Below are positions 52,604 to 61,214 of a stretch of DNA of 64,000 nt, in pieces. The notes below the pieces were generated by a model. It searched no databases, was not told where the DNA came from, and worked only from the letters and a program-made list of their open reading frames with translations. A program made the translations under genes and the position numbers. Origin of the DNA: Dyella nitratireducens (GTDB taxonomy: Bacteria > Pseudomonadota > Gammaproteobacteria > Xanthomonadales > Rhodanobacteraceae); assembly GCF_014642835.1 (NCBI RefSeq), contig NZ_BMJA01000001.1, positions 1,165,102 to 1,229,101 of the forward strand, written 5' to 3'. The stretch's first letter is position 1, and each line of letters opens with the position of its first letter.

Positions 52604-53863
52604 TCAGCCACCGGCCATCACCCATCCCACCGGCTCTCGGCTTACGGTACGTGTATTCGTCAACGGAAGCCCAAGCGTCTGCCACACCGACACCATCGCA
52701 CCAGCCAATGCATCCACCAGCGCGTGATCGTGAAACGGCCCCGGCGTAATGCGCAGCCGCTCGGTTCCACGCGGCACGGTCGGATAGTTGATCGGCTGGA
52801 TATAAATCCCATGGCGCTCCAACAGCAGATCGCTCGCCTGCTTGCAGAGATCCGGATCACCCACCATCACCGGCACGATATGCGTGTCAGTCATCATCAC
52901 CGGCAATCCGGCATCCAGCAGCGCCTTGCGCGTAGCAGCCACCGCAGCCTGCTGGCCTGCGCGCTCGGCTTGCGACGTTTTCAAGTGCGCAATCGATGCC
53001 GTGGCGGCAGCCGCAATGGCCGGCGGCAATGCGGTCGTGAAAATGAAACCCGGTGCATGCGAGCGCACCGCGTCGATTACGGCACGCTTGCCGGCGATAT
53101 AGCCACCCAGCGTGCCGTAGGCCTTGGCAAGCGTGCCTTCAATCACGTCGATGCGATCCATCAGCCCCTCGCGTTCGGCCATGCCGGCGCCGCGCGGTCC
53201 GTACATGCCCACGGCATGCACCTCGTCGATATAGGTCATCGCGTTGTAACGCTCGGCCAGATCGCAGATACCGGCAATCGGCGCAACATCACCATCCATG
53301 GAATACACGCTTTCAAACACGATCAGTTTGGGACGATTGCCCGCGCGTGCGAGCAGCTCGTCCAGGTGCGCCAAATCATTGTGACGCCAGACCAGCTTGT
53401 CGCTGCCCGCTGCGCGCACGCCTTCGATCATCGAGTTGTGGTTGAGCGCATCCGACAAGATCAGGCAGTCGGGTAGCAGCTTCGCCATCGTGGAAATGCC
53501 GGCCAGGTTGGATACGTAGCCGGAGGTAAAGACCAGCGCCGCCTCTTTGCCATGCAGATCGGCCAATTCATGCTCCAACCCCACCACGGCGCGATGCGTG
53601 CCGGAAATATTGCGCGTGCCGCCCGCACCCGCGCCCATGCTTTGCGCCGCCTCGGTCAAGGCATGCACCACGGCAGGGTGTTGGCCCATGCCGAGGTAGT
53701 CGTTGGAGCACCAGATCACGATATCCCGCGGGCCGTCCGGGCCGTCCCAGGTTGCATGGGGAAAGCGGCCGGCCTGGCGTTCCAGGGTGGCGAAGACGCG
53801 ATAGCGGCGCTCCTGCTTCAGCTGGTCCAGTGTGGATTGGAAATGGGCAAGGTAGTCGATCAT
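52604..53863 (-). CDS. hemA: 5-Aminolevulinate synthase (C4/Shemin type)
   Basis: 419 residues. Condenses glycine and succinyl-CoA to 5-aminolevulinate with PLP. Hallmarks: [17 protein letters not shown] at the N-terminus, [90 protein letters not shown], and the PLP lysine in [16 protein letters not shown] (Lys247, near the usual position). These distinguish it from the related KBL/AONS enzymes. Gammaproteobacteria normally make ALA from glutamyl-tRNA, so this copy is unusual. No tetrapyrrole or antibiotic gene is adjacent. AGGGGA lies just before the ATG. Confidence 0.9.
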   Translation of the reverse strand: MIDYLAHFQSTLDQLKQERRYRVFATLERQAGRFPHATWDGPDGPRDIVIWCSNDYLGMGQHPAVVHALTEAAQSMGAGAGGTRNISGTHRAVVGLEHELADLHGKEAALVFTSGYVSNLAGISTMAKLLPDCLILSDALNHNSMIEGVRAAGSDKLVWRHNDLAHLDELLARAGNRPKLIVFESVYSMDGDVAPIAGICDLAERYNAMTYIDEVHAVGMYGPRGAGMAEREGLMDRIDVIEGTLAKAYGTLGGYIAGKRAVIDAVRSHAPGFIFTTALPPAIAAAATASIAHLKTSQAERAGQQAAVAATRKALLDAGLPVMMTDTHIVPVMVGDPDLCKQASDLLLERHGIYIQPINYPTVPRGTERLRITPGPFHDHALVDALAGAMVSVWQTLGLPLTNTRTVSREPVGWVMAGG

Positions 53864-54169
53864 GGCATCCCCTGGAGCTGCTCCTGTCGCCGGCGGGCGA
53901 ATACTGCAGCGATCCTACGGAAGGCTCACGGATTGTTGAAATTGAAAAATGATTTGAACTTCATAGAAGCCGCCTATAGACGGGAGGCTTGAGCCCTCGT
54001 CCTCCGGGAGTGGGAGTACCCCGCCCATGGCTAGCTCACATCTTTTGGACGGCTATTGCACAAACCGCAAACACAGGCTTACGCTGAAGCCGCATCCACA
54101 CGATCCCCCCGTGTCCCCACACGGCGTGACGGATGCCTACAACCCACATCGTCGTCAGGAGGTCGTCTT
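53864..54169. other. Divergent region between hemA and tonB
   Basis: About 306 bases containing both promoters. An AT-rich patch (about 53935-53965) is noticeable; no repeat or RNA gene recognised. A hairpin is possible around 53967-53990 (AAGCC.../...GGCTT), weak. Confidence 0.4.
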
Positions 54170-54832
54170 ATGCCGTCCGCAAGCCTGGCAGTCGTTCGTC
54201 GTGCGCATCATCCAGATATGGTGCGCGTGGCTGCGCTCAGCGCAGCCATTACCCTTAACCTTGCCGCACTGGTCTTCGCACTGCGTCCGCTGGCACCGCA
54301 GATTGCCGAAGTGTTGAAGTCTCCGCCGCCCACGATCATGGACGTCATCGCCCAGCCACCGCCGCCGCCCCCACCGCCACCCATCGTGCTCAAGCCGTTG
54401 CCGAAGGCCATACCGGTTACGGCACCCGTGCACATACCGGTGGTGCAACATGAGTCTCCACCTGTCATCAACACACCGCCCACGACAGAACCTACGCACA
54501 ACCCCGTACCGGCAACACCGCCTGTCGTCGCACCACCGCCAACCATCGCGCCGGGTGTGGTATCGCTGGCCTACCGTTCGTCGCCCTTGCACTTCCCCAC
54601 GCAAGCTTTGCGCCAGCACATGCAAGGCACCGTGCTGTTACGCGTCTTGGTGGATGAAAGCGGCAAACCCGTCGAAGTGATCATCGATCACAGCAGCGGC
54701 TATCCGTTACTGGATAAAAGCGCGCGCGAACAAGTGATGGCGAGCTGGCAATTCCAGCCCGCCGTGATAGACGGCCGCAACGTCAAAGCGTGGGCGCAGG
54801 TACCTGTCACTTTCGTTCTGCAGGATATGTAA
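54170..54832 (+). CDS. tonB: Energy transducer TonB
   Basis: 220 residues. An N-terminal membrane anchor (MVRVAALSAAITLNLAALVFAL) is followed by a proline-rich periplasmic spacer (PPPPPPPPP and many Pro-Thr/Val) and the C-terminal TonB fold (SPLHFPTQALRQHMQGTVLLRVLVDESGKPVEVIIDHSSGYPLLDKSAREQVMASWQFQPA). It couples the proton-motive force to outer-membrane receptors. AGGAGG stands 7 bases before the ATG at 54170. ExbB/ExbD genes are not adjacent. Confidence 0.9.
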   Translation: MPSASLAVVRRAHHPDMVRVAALSAAITLNLAALVFALRPLAPQIAEVLKSPPPTIMDVIAQPPPPPPPPPIVLKPLPKAIPVTAPVHIPVVQHESPPVINTPPTTEPTHNPVPATPPVVAPPPTIAPGVVSLAYRSSPLHFPTQALRQHMQGTVLLRVLVDESGKPVEVIIDHSSGYPLLDKSAREQVMASWQFQPAVIDGRNVKAWAQVPVTFVLQDM

Positions 54833-54891
54833 ACGGACAGCGGGGTCCGGTATGCGAACGATGCCGGATCCCGCTGTGCAGTACTCATGCG

Positions 54892-55176
54892 CTAGTGCGA
54901 TATCGGCGTCACCGCCGGCTTGCGTGCAAGATGCACGATCGTCCATATCAACCCGAACAACAGCAACGCCGGCAGCAATACCGGCAACAACGACAGGGCG
55001 ATCACCGGCAAGATCAACAGCATCACCACGCCACTGATCACGACGCCCATCGCGCCGGCAAGCAGGCTGAACAAACCGCCGATCAAACCAAAGGTGAGCT
55101 TGAAGAAAAAGCCGACCAGCGAGCCGACCAGCCACAGCCCGCCTATCACCAAGAAGATTGCCATCAGCTCGATCAT
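54892..55176 (-). CDS. Small hydrophobic membrane protein
   Basis: 94 residues. ATG at 55176 behind GGAGG (spacing 7). Almost entirely hydrophobic: two or three helices separated by Gly (IFLVIGGLWLVGSLVGFFFKLTFGLIGGLFSLLAGAMGVVISGVVMLLILPVIALSLLPVLLPALLLFGLIWTIVHLARK). The Gly-zipper-like pattern is seen in several inner-membrane small proteins. Function not recognisable. Confidence 0.6.
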   Translation of the reverse strand: MIELMAIFLVIGGLWLVGSLVGFFFKLTFGLIGGLFSLLAGAMGVVISGVVMLLILPVIALSLLPVLLPALLLFGLIWTIVHLARKPAVTPISH

Positions 55177-55411
55177 GTCCGTTCCTCCGACGTCGGTACG
55201 CGTTCGATGCGTTTGATCCGACAAAGGTTTAAGGAATTGTCCGCAAAGCTTGCACAGCCGCGATCGTGACTGGGTAACTGTGGCTAAGGATAAGCCGATG
55301 CATGCTTTCCTTCATGCCTCGGAAGTCATGCCGGTTGCCCGCCTTGGCCTTACGACCATTTAACGGTGCGCATGCTCCACTGCCGCCATCTACGGTCTGC
55401 TTACGAGTCCC

Positions 55412-55990
55412 ATGCGTACATACCGAAACAGTCTTAAAAACTTGCGTGATATTGCACTTGCGTATTCGCAGGAAAAGAACCCGGACCTCGCTTCGCTGTC
55501 GCGCGAGCTGGGCGCTATTGTGCATCGCGATGCGCAAGCGCTTGCCGATGGTCTATCCGATTTGCGAACGCACAATCGCGGTTTCGAACGTTGGATGCTG
55601 GCCCGCCGTGGCCGTCCTGGCGTCAGCGTGCTGGTGATGGCATGGCCGCCCGGCTATAGCTCACCGTCGCACGATCATGCGGGTTTGTGGGGTATCGAGA
55701 TGAGCCTGTATGGCGCGCTCGAAGTGGAGTCGTGGACGCGCCCGTCCACATCGCATCCCTGGCAATTGCGCGGACGCGATTGGCTAGGTCCTGGCGACGC
55801 AACATGGTTCGATGCGGACCCGCCTTACATGCATCGCTGCCGCAATCTTTCGCGACAGGAAACGGCGCTGACCTTGCACGTGTACGGCGGCGATCTGGAA
55901 GACTACGCCACGTACGAGCAAGTCGAAGCAGAGCCGTATTGGCTGAGCTTGCCGCAGCGCGCTCGCATTGCCGGTCCGCTCCGCCTCTGA
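55412..55990 (+). CDS. Cysteine dioxygenase-family cupin
   Basis: 192 residues. The cupin motif SPSHDHAGLWGIEMSLYGALEVESW carries the two His ligands (H-D-H) and the bacterial Gly in place of the eukaryotic cross-linked Cys. The third His is in MHRCRNLSRQETALTLHVYGG. Oxidises cysteine to cysteine sulfinate, or is a relative acting on another thiol. No strong ribosome site; ATG 55412 chosen. The next gene encodes an FAD protein 40 bases downstream, so the two form an operon. Confidence 0.85.
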   Translation: MRTYRNSLKNLRDIALAYSQEKNPDLASLSRELGAIVHRDAQALADGLSDLRTHNRGFERWMLARRGRPGVSVLVMAWPPGYSSPSHDHAGLWGIEMSLYGALEVESWTRPSTSHPWQLRGRDWLGPGDATWFDADPPYMHRCRNLSRQETALTLHVYGGDLEDYATYEQVEAEPYWLSLPQRARIAGPLRL

Positions 55991-56030
55991 CATCAACCAC
56001 AAGGCTGATCACCTACACCAAAGGAGTGAC

Positions 56031-57398
56031 ATGTTTCGACGCGTCGCCATCATTGGCGGCGGCGCCGGGGGAGCCACGCTGCTCAGTGAACTGCTGGAGC
56101 GTCCCACGCCGCAGCCCCTGCATCTGGATTGGTACACCGGCGGCGGCACGCCAGGTCGCGGCATTGCCTATGGCACGCGTTCGGAACGACACCTGCTGAA
56201 CGTGCGTGCCGCTTCCATGGGCATGTTCGCGAACCGTCCCAGCGGTTTCCTGGAATACATGCAGAAGCGCGACCCCAACATCTCGGGCACCGATTTCCTG
56301 CCGCGATGCTGGTACGGCGAATACCTCGAAACGGAAACTGTCGCCGCACTGGCGCGTGCGAAAAGCAACGGCCATGACGTGCGCGTCATACCGTATGCCG
56401 TCGATGCGATGGTGCCCGAAAACGACGGCGTCACCATCTTCCAGGGTGAAACCACGACGCGTGTCGAAGCGGCCGTGCTTGCGCTCGGCACGCTGCCGCC
56501 GCGTCCGCTTCCGCAAGTGCATGACGCCGTGCTCGCCAGCGGCCGCTACGTGACCCAGCCGTGGTCCTTGCTGGCCGAAGCCAAGCCGGATACGCAGGCA
56601 CATCATGTCGTGGTCATCGGCCTCGGACTCACCGCCGTGGACGTGATCATCGAATTGGCTGCGCTGTGGCCGAACGCGCGCTTCACGGCCATCTCCCGCC
56701 ATGGCCGGCTGCCGGAAGTCCACCAGGCCAGCGCGTCGCTGCCGTTCGAGGACGGCGACGAATTGATCGAAACGATGCGCGATGCGCCCGACATCCGCAC
56801 CTGGATGCATCTGCTGCGTGACGCCATCGAACATACCGACGACTGGCGCCGCGTGATCGATTGCCTGCGTCCGCATACACAAGCCCTGTGGCAGCTGCTG
56901 CCGCACGGCGACCGCGGGCGTTTCCTGCGCCATGCGCGCTCGATCTGGGAACGGTCGCGCCATCGCTTGCCGCTGCAGATAGCGCAATCCATCACCGCGC
57001 TCGAACAGGAAGGCCGCCTGCAACGACTGAGCGGTCACCTGCACAGCGTGATGCTTGGCGAACATGGTCCGCGCATACAGTACCTGCCCAGGCTCGAAAG
57101 CCAGGAGCGCGTGCTCGATGCGGATCTGGTCGTGCAAAGCATCGGTCTGGACAACGACATTCGCGGCACGCAGCACACCTTGCTGCAGCAGCTGATCACC
57201 AACGGCCACATCCGTCCCGATCCATTTGGCCTGGGGATTCAAGCCGCACCGGATGGCCGCCTGCTGCACGACGGCAATGCATGGCCGCGGTTCTACGCGA
57301 TCGGCAGCATGTTGCGCGGCACGCTGTGGGAATCCACGGCGATGCCGGAGATACGGCAGCAGGCGCGGCAGTTGGCGGAGCGGTGGCTGGCGGAGTGA
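56031..57398 (+). CDS. FAD/NAD(P)-binding oxidoreductase
   Basis: 455 residues. The N-terminal Rossmann motif is RRVAIIGGGAGGATLLSELL, a second one is HHVVVIGLGLTAVDVIIELAAL, and RHLLNVRAASMGMFANRPSGFLEYM is typical of the FAD-NAD(P)-binding family next to cupin thiol dioxygenases. AAGGAG stands 4 bases before the ATG. The substrate is not known; pairing with the dioxygenase suggests sulfur-compound oxidation. Confidence 0.85.
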   Translation: MFRRVAIIGGGAGGATLLSELLERPTPQPLHLDWYTGGGTPGRGIAYGTRSERHLLNVRAASMGMFANRPSGFLEYMQKRDPNISGTDFLPRCWYGEYLETETVAALARAKSNGHDVRVIPYAVDAMVPENDGVTIFQGETTTRVEAAVLALGTLPPRPLPQVHDAVLASGRYVTQPWSLLAEAKPDTQAHHVVVIGLGLTAVDVIIELAALWPNARFTAISRHGRLPEVHQASASLPFEDGDELIETMRDAPDIRTWMHLLRDAIEHTDDWRRVIDCLRPHTQALWQLLPHGDRGRFLRHARSIWERSRHRLPLQIAQSITALEQEGRLQRLSGHLHSVMLGEHGPRIQYLPRLESQERVLDADLVVQSIGLDNDIRGTQHTLLQQLITNGHIRPDPFGLGIQAAPDGRLLHDGNAWPRFYAIGSMLRGTLWESTAMPEIRQQARQLAERWLAE

Positions 57399-57402
57399 CA
57401 AC

Positions 57403-57430
57403 GTAGGTTGGAGTGCAAAACCCAACCTAC
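57403..57430. repeat. Collapsed single REP
   Basis: GTAGGTTGG at one end and CCAACCTAC at the other, with ten bases between. It looks like the left and right arms of the REP pair fused after deletion of the middle. Confidence 0.75.
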
Positions 57431-57450
57431 GCTTCGATGCATCCCTGAAA

Positions 57451-57480
57451 ATGGACTCCCGCTTTCGCGGGAATGACGAC
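57451..57480. repeat. CCCGC-type palindromic repeat
   Basis: The stem TCCCGC / GCGGGA with loop TTTC, flanked by GGAC and ATGACGAC. A member of the second palindrome family. Confidence 0.7.
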
Positions 57481-57521
57481 CTTCTGGAGAACGTTCATCA
57501 TGTCATGATTTACTTCATGCC

Positions 57522-58922
57522 ATGACCCTTCCGCACCTTCTCACCCTGCTCGCCATCCTGCTGCATGCCATCGGCATCCTCGCCGCCATGCATGCCGTGA
57601 TGAATACGCGTACGCCGCAAGGTGCATTCGCATGGGGTTTGGGTCTATCGCTGCTGCCTTACTTCACCTTGCTGCCGTATCTCTATCTCGGCCGCAGCCA
57701 TTTCCAGGGTTATGTCACGCTGCACCGCGTGCATCGCCAGCGTCTTTCGCAGGCTGCGCAGCGCGGCGAACGTAACGGCATACCGCCGTCGTGCACCCGC
57801 TACAGCGCGCTGGTGCAAATGATGCACGGCACGTTTCATCCGGGTCAGCAATTGACATTGCTGGTCGACGGCGACGCGGCGTTCGAGGCGATCTTTCAAG
57901 CCATCGCGCATGCCCAGAGCTGCATCCTGGTGCAGTTCTTCATCTTCCATGACGACGGCCTCGGCCGGCGCATGCAGCAAGCGCTGCTCGAACGGGCTGC
58001 TGACGGCGTGCGCGTGTTCGTGCTGTTCGACGGCATCGGCAGCCATGCCCTGCCACGGCAGTACGTGGAAACGCTGCGCAACGGCGGCGTGGCCATCCAT
58101 TCCTTCACCACGCGGCGGCGCCCCAATCGTTTCCAGCTCAATTTCCGCAATCATCGCAAGATCGTCGTGGTGGATGGCTGGATCGGTTTTCTCGGCGGAC
58201 TCAACGTGGGTGACGAGTATCTCGGCCTCAAGCCGCCGCTTGCCCCGTGGCGCGATACCCATCTGCAACTGGCCGGCCCGGCGGTGGCCGATCTGCAGCG
58301 CAGCTTTGCGGTGGACTGGCACTGGGTGACCGGTGAGCTGCCACCCATGTTGCCGCCCCGAATCGCGGATGGCAGCGCCCACACGCTGATCGCCGTCTCC
58401 GGTCCGGCCGATCCGCAGGAAACCTGCTCGCTGTTCTTTACCGTCGCCATCAATGCCGCCTGCAAGCGGCTATGGCTCAGCACGCCCTATTTCGTGCCGG
58501 ACCAGGCCGTGCTGTCGGCGCTGCGCCTGGCGGTGATGCGCGGCGTGGATGTGCGCGTGCTGCTGCCTTCGCGTCCGGATCATCACACCGTGTTTCTCGC
58601 CTCCACCTTGCATGCGCATGACGCGATCGACGCCGGCATCCGCATGTATCGCTATCAACCTGGTTTCATGCATCAGAAGGTGATTCTGATCGACGACGAC
58701 ACGGCGTGCGTCAGCAGCATGAACCTGGACAACCGCTCGTTCCGGCTCAATTTCGAAATCGGCGCGCTGAATGTCGATCGCGCTTTTGCCGAAGATGTGG
58801 AGCGGATGTTTCTGGAGGACTTCGGCAAGTCGGTGGAAATCACGCGCGATGAATATCGCAAGGCCGCCTATTTGCGGAAGCTCGCCATGCACGTGGCGCG
58901 GCTGTTTGATCCGATACTGTAG
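57522..58922 (+). CDS. cls: Cardiolipin synthase (phospholipase D type)
   Basis: 466 residues. Two N-terminal membrane helices (about 5-25 and 38-57) are followed by two HKD motifs: NFRNHRKIVVVDGWIGFLGG (His211, Lys213, Asp218) and FMHQKVILIDDDTACVSSMN. It joins two phosphatidylglycerol molecules to cardiolipin in the inner membrane. The ATG at 57522 has no strong ribosome site; two other ATGs at 57500 and 57505 are out of frame. Followed by a perfect GAAA-loop hairpin. Confidence 0.94.
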   Translation: MTLPHLLTLLAILLHAIGILAAMHAVMNTRTPQGAFAWGLGLSLLPYFTLLPYLYLGRSHFQGYVTLHRVHRQRLSQAAQRGERNGIPPSCTRYSALVQMMHGTFHPGQQLTLLVDGDAAFEAIFQAIAHAQSCILVQFFIFHDDGLGRRMQQALLERAADGVRVFVLFDGIGSHALPRQYVETLRNGGVAIHSFTTRRRPNRFQLNFRNHRKIVVVDGWIGFLGGLNVGDEYLGLKPPLAPWRDTHLQLAGPAVADLQRSFAVDWHWVTGELPPMLPPRIADGSAHTLIAVSGPADPQETCSLFFTVAINAACKRLWLSTPYFVPDQAVLSALRLAVMRGVDVRVLLPSRPDHHTVFLASTLHAHDAIDAGIRMYRYQPGFMHQKVILIDDDTACVSSMNLDNRSFRLNFEIGALNVDRAFAEDVERMFLEDFGKSVEITRDEYRKAAYLRKLAMHVARLFDPIL

Positions 58923-58952
58923 GAAGTGCTTGCGCACCGTTAGTGGTTCGGG

Positions 58953-58982
58953 TCGTCATTCCGGCGAAAGCCGGAATGACGA
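58953..58982. repeat. GAAA-loop palindrome (perfect 13-bp stem)
   Basis: TCGTCATTCCGGC / GCCGGAATGACGA with loop GAAA, 30 bases after the cls stop and before a convergent gene. It is the cleanest copy of the second palindrome family and may double as terminator. Confidence 0.85.
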
Positions 58983-59011
58983 GGAACATACATCACTGCA
59001 GCAGAAAACCC

Positions 59012-59395
59012 TCAATCGCCGCGCAACGCATTGCGCCAATCACCGCCGCGCAATATCCAACCCAACCCCGCTCCCACCAGCGCGCCGACCATTTCCCAGA
59101 ACACGCGCAACCCGATGCTGTCCGGATCGTGCACCTGCGCCAGCCGGGCTTTCAGGTACTGGAGCGAATTCATGGTGGCGTAGTTGAAATAGATCAGATC
59201 CCACATGTCGCCACTGGCGGTCAGCAGCAGGGATACCAGGAAAGCAATGGCGATCATCCGCAGCGGACTCCAACCCTGCTTGCGGCCGATGGCGTAGACG
59301 ACCAGATACACCAGCAAGGCCACGACCGCACTGATGCCGCCTGCTTCCAGGCCGCCCACCAGCCCATAGCCCATCCACGATTGGTCGTAATGCAT
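59012..59395 (-). CDS. Small inner-membrane protein, unknown
   Basis: 127 residues from ATG 59395. Three or more helices: GYGLVGGLEAGGISAVVALLVYLVVYAIG, LRMIAIAFLVSLLLTASGDMWDLIYF and RVFWEMVGALVGAGLGWIL. An alternative start is ATG 59431. Not recognised. Divergent from pncA, 88 bases apart. Confidence 0.6.
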   Translation of the reverse strand: MHYDQSWMGYGLVGGLEAGGISAVVALLVYLVVYAIGRKQGWSPLRMIAIAFLVSLLLTASGDMWDLIYFNYATMNSLQYLKARLAQVHDPDSIGLRVFWEMVGALVGAGLGWILRGGDWRNALRGD

Positions 59396-59483
59396 CTGCC
59401 GTTCCCGTGTTCCTGAAGTGATCGCTTGCATTATGCCGCTGCTCCGCGGTGGAATCTTGCGACCATTGCCGCGGACTCGAGTC

Positions 59484-60119
59484 ATGCATCCCCATGCCGC
59501 CCTGATTGTTGTCGACGTGCAGCCGGATTTCATGCCCGGCGGCGCGCTGGCCTGCCACGAAGGGGATGCCATCGTCCCCGGCATCGACCGGTTGCTGCGC
59601 AGCCGTCCTTTCCGGCAAGTGGTGGCCACCCAGGACTGGCACCCACGCGGGCATATCTCTTTCGCCAGCACGCATGCGGGAAAGCATCCGTTCCAGCAGA
59701 TGTCGCTTTACGGCCATCTGCAGACCCTGTGGCCCGATCACTGCGTGCAGGACACGCCGGGCGCGGCGTTGCATCCAGGCATCGACTGGTCACCGGTCGA
59801 CCTGATCCTGCGTAAGGGCAGCAACCCTGGGGTGGATTCCTATAGCGCGTTCCAGGAGAACCACGGCCCGGATGGTCAGCGCCCCCGCACCGGGCTGGCT
59901 GGATGGCTCCGGGAACGCGACGTGAGCGAGGTGTACGCCGTGGGCCTGGCACGAGACGTGTGCGTGTTGTGGACGGTGCAGGATGCGCTGGCGGCGGGAT
60001 TTCGCGCGCATGTGATCTGGGATCTGACACGACCGGTGACGCCGGAGAGTGATGCGGCGACGCGGGCCACGTTGGAGGAATGGGGGGTTGGAATCGTGGA
60101 TTCGGCCAGCCTTACGTAG
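59484..60119 (+). CDS. pncA: Nicotinamidase / pyrazinamidase
   Basis: 211 residues. Hydrolyses nicotinamide to nicotinate in NAD salvage. Catalytic Asp in LIVVDVQPDFMPGGAL (Asp11), metal-binding DWHPRGHISF, Lys in ILRKGSNPGVDSYSAF (Lys111) and Cys in VGLARDVCVLWTVQDA (Cys160). The ATG at 59484 lacks a strong ribosome site. The stop TAG (60117-60119) is the TAG of a REP head GTAG. Confidence 0.93.
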   Translation: MHPHAALIVVDVQPDFMPGGALACHEGDAIVPGIDRLLRSRPFRQVVATQDWHPRGHISFASTHAGKHPFQQMSLYGHLQTLWPDHCVQDTPGAALHPGIDWSPVDLILRKGSNPGVDSYSAFQENHGPDGQRPRTGLAGWLRERDVSEVYAVGLARDVCVLWTVQDALAAGFRAHVIWDLTRPVTPESDAATRATLEEWGVGIVDSASLT

Positions 60120-60188
60120 GTTGGGGTGCAAACCCCAACATCGCCATGCTTGTCGGAGTCTTATGTTGGGGTTTGCACCCCAACCTAC
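60116..60188. repeat. GTAG-headed REP pair supplying the pncA stop (copy 5)
   Basis: Perfect arms. The left GTAG provides the pncA TAG. The right arm ends 7 bases before the stop codon (60195-60197) of the convergent CPXCG gene. Confidence 0.95.
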
Positions 60189-60194
60189 GAAGCA

Positions 60195-60383
60195 TCAGGC
60201 GTCGTCCTCGCCGGTCACGCTTACGTGCACATCCTCATCCGCCCCGATCCACACTGCCACGCTGATCGGCCGGCAGCACACCTGGCAATCTTCGATGTAC
60301 TGCTGATCACCGGCTGAGGCATCGACCAGTATCTCGATGTGCTCACCGCAATAGGGACATTGGATGCTGTGTGGCGAGAGCAT
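60195..60383 (-). CDS. CPXCG-motif cysteine-rich protein
   Basis: 62 residues. Zinc-ribbon-like: CPYCGEHIEIL near the N-terminus and CQVCCRPISV in the middle, acidic C-terminus. The family is conserved in Gammaproteobacteria without known function. It follows the HAD gene by 7 bases and is probably co-transcribed. Confidence 0.82.
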   Translation of the reverse strand: MLSPHSIQCPYCGEHIEILVDASAGDQQYIEDCQVCCRPISVAVWIGADEDVHVSVTGEDDA

Positions 60384-60390
60384 GTCCACG

Positions 60391-61110
60391 TCAAACCCCG
60401 GCGCGCTCGGCCAACTGTGCAATCGCCGCAGGAATGGCGGAAGGCATGTCGACGGTCAGCATGCGCGGCGCATCCGCTTCGCCCAGGCCGTTCTCCAGCT
60501 CGTGCTCCCAGGTCACGTGATAAGGCATGTGCACACCCCAGCCGCCCAGGCGGATCACCGGCTCGATATCCGAGCGCAGCGAATTGCCCACCATCGCGAA
60601 CTGCGCCGGCTCCAGCGAGAACTCGTTGAGCACGCGCCGATAGGTGGTCGTGTCCTTTTCCGAGACGATCTCGATGCGGTGGAACAGGTCCGCCATGCCG
60701 GACTGCGTCACTTTCTTTTCCTGATGGAACAGGTCGCCCTTGGTGATCAACACCACCGCGTGATGCTCGGCCACGGCGGCGACGGCCTCGCGTACGCCGG
60801 GCAGCAGTTCCACCGGGTGTTGCAAAACCGTCTTGCCGATCTCAACCAGCGCATGAATGTCGGCTGCGGAAATACGGCCGCCGGTGACCGCGATGGCGGT
60901 TTCCACCATCGACAGCGTCATGCCTTTTGCCCCATAGCCGAACAGCTTCAGATTGCGCCGTTCGGTGGCCAGCATGCTGGCCTGCACCTGGGCATCGCCC
61001 ACGTCCACGTAGCGCCCGACAAGGTCGGTGAAACGTGCGCTGGCTTTGCGGTAATAACCCTCGCTATGCCAGAGCGTGTCGTCGCCGTCGAAGCCGATAA
61101 GCTTGAGCAT
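60391..61110 (-). CDS. HAD-superfamily phosphatase
   Basis: 239 residues. Motif I is LIGFDGDDTLWHSE, motif II is VVLITKGD, motif III Lys is in IVSEKDTTTYRRVL, motif IV is AMVGNSLRSDIEPVIRLGG. AAGGA stands 6 bases before the ATG at 61110. Substrate unknown. It is divergent from the channel gene. Confidence 0.85.
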   Translation of the reverse strand: MLKLIGFDGDDTLWHSEGYYRKASARFTDLVGRYVDVGDAQVQASMLATERRNLKLFGYGAKGMTLSMVETAIAVTGGRISAADIHALVEIGKTVLQHPVELLPGVREAVAAVAEHHAVVLITKGDLFHQEKKVTQSGMADLFHRIEIVSEKDTTTYRRVLNEFSLEPAQFAMVGNSLRSDIEPVIRLGGWGVHMPYHVTWEHELENGLGEADAPRMLTVDMPSAIPAAIAQLAERAGV

Positions 61111-61214
61111 GGTCCGTCCTTCGGATGGGACTGGCAAGCTTAACGCGCCGACCGCTCCGGCGCATGCGCGGGCGCTACAATTCCTTCACAGCATTGGCAC
61201 AGGGGTTGGCAAGC

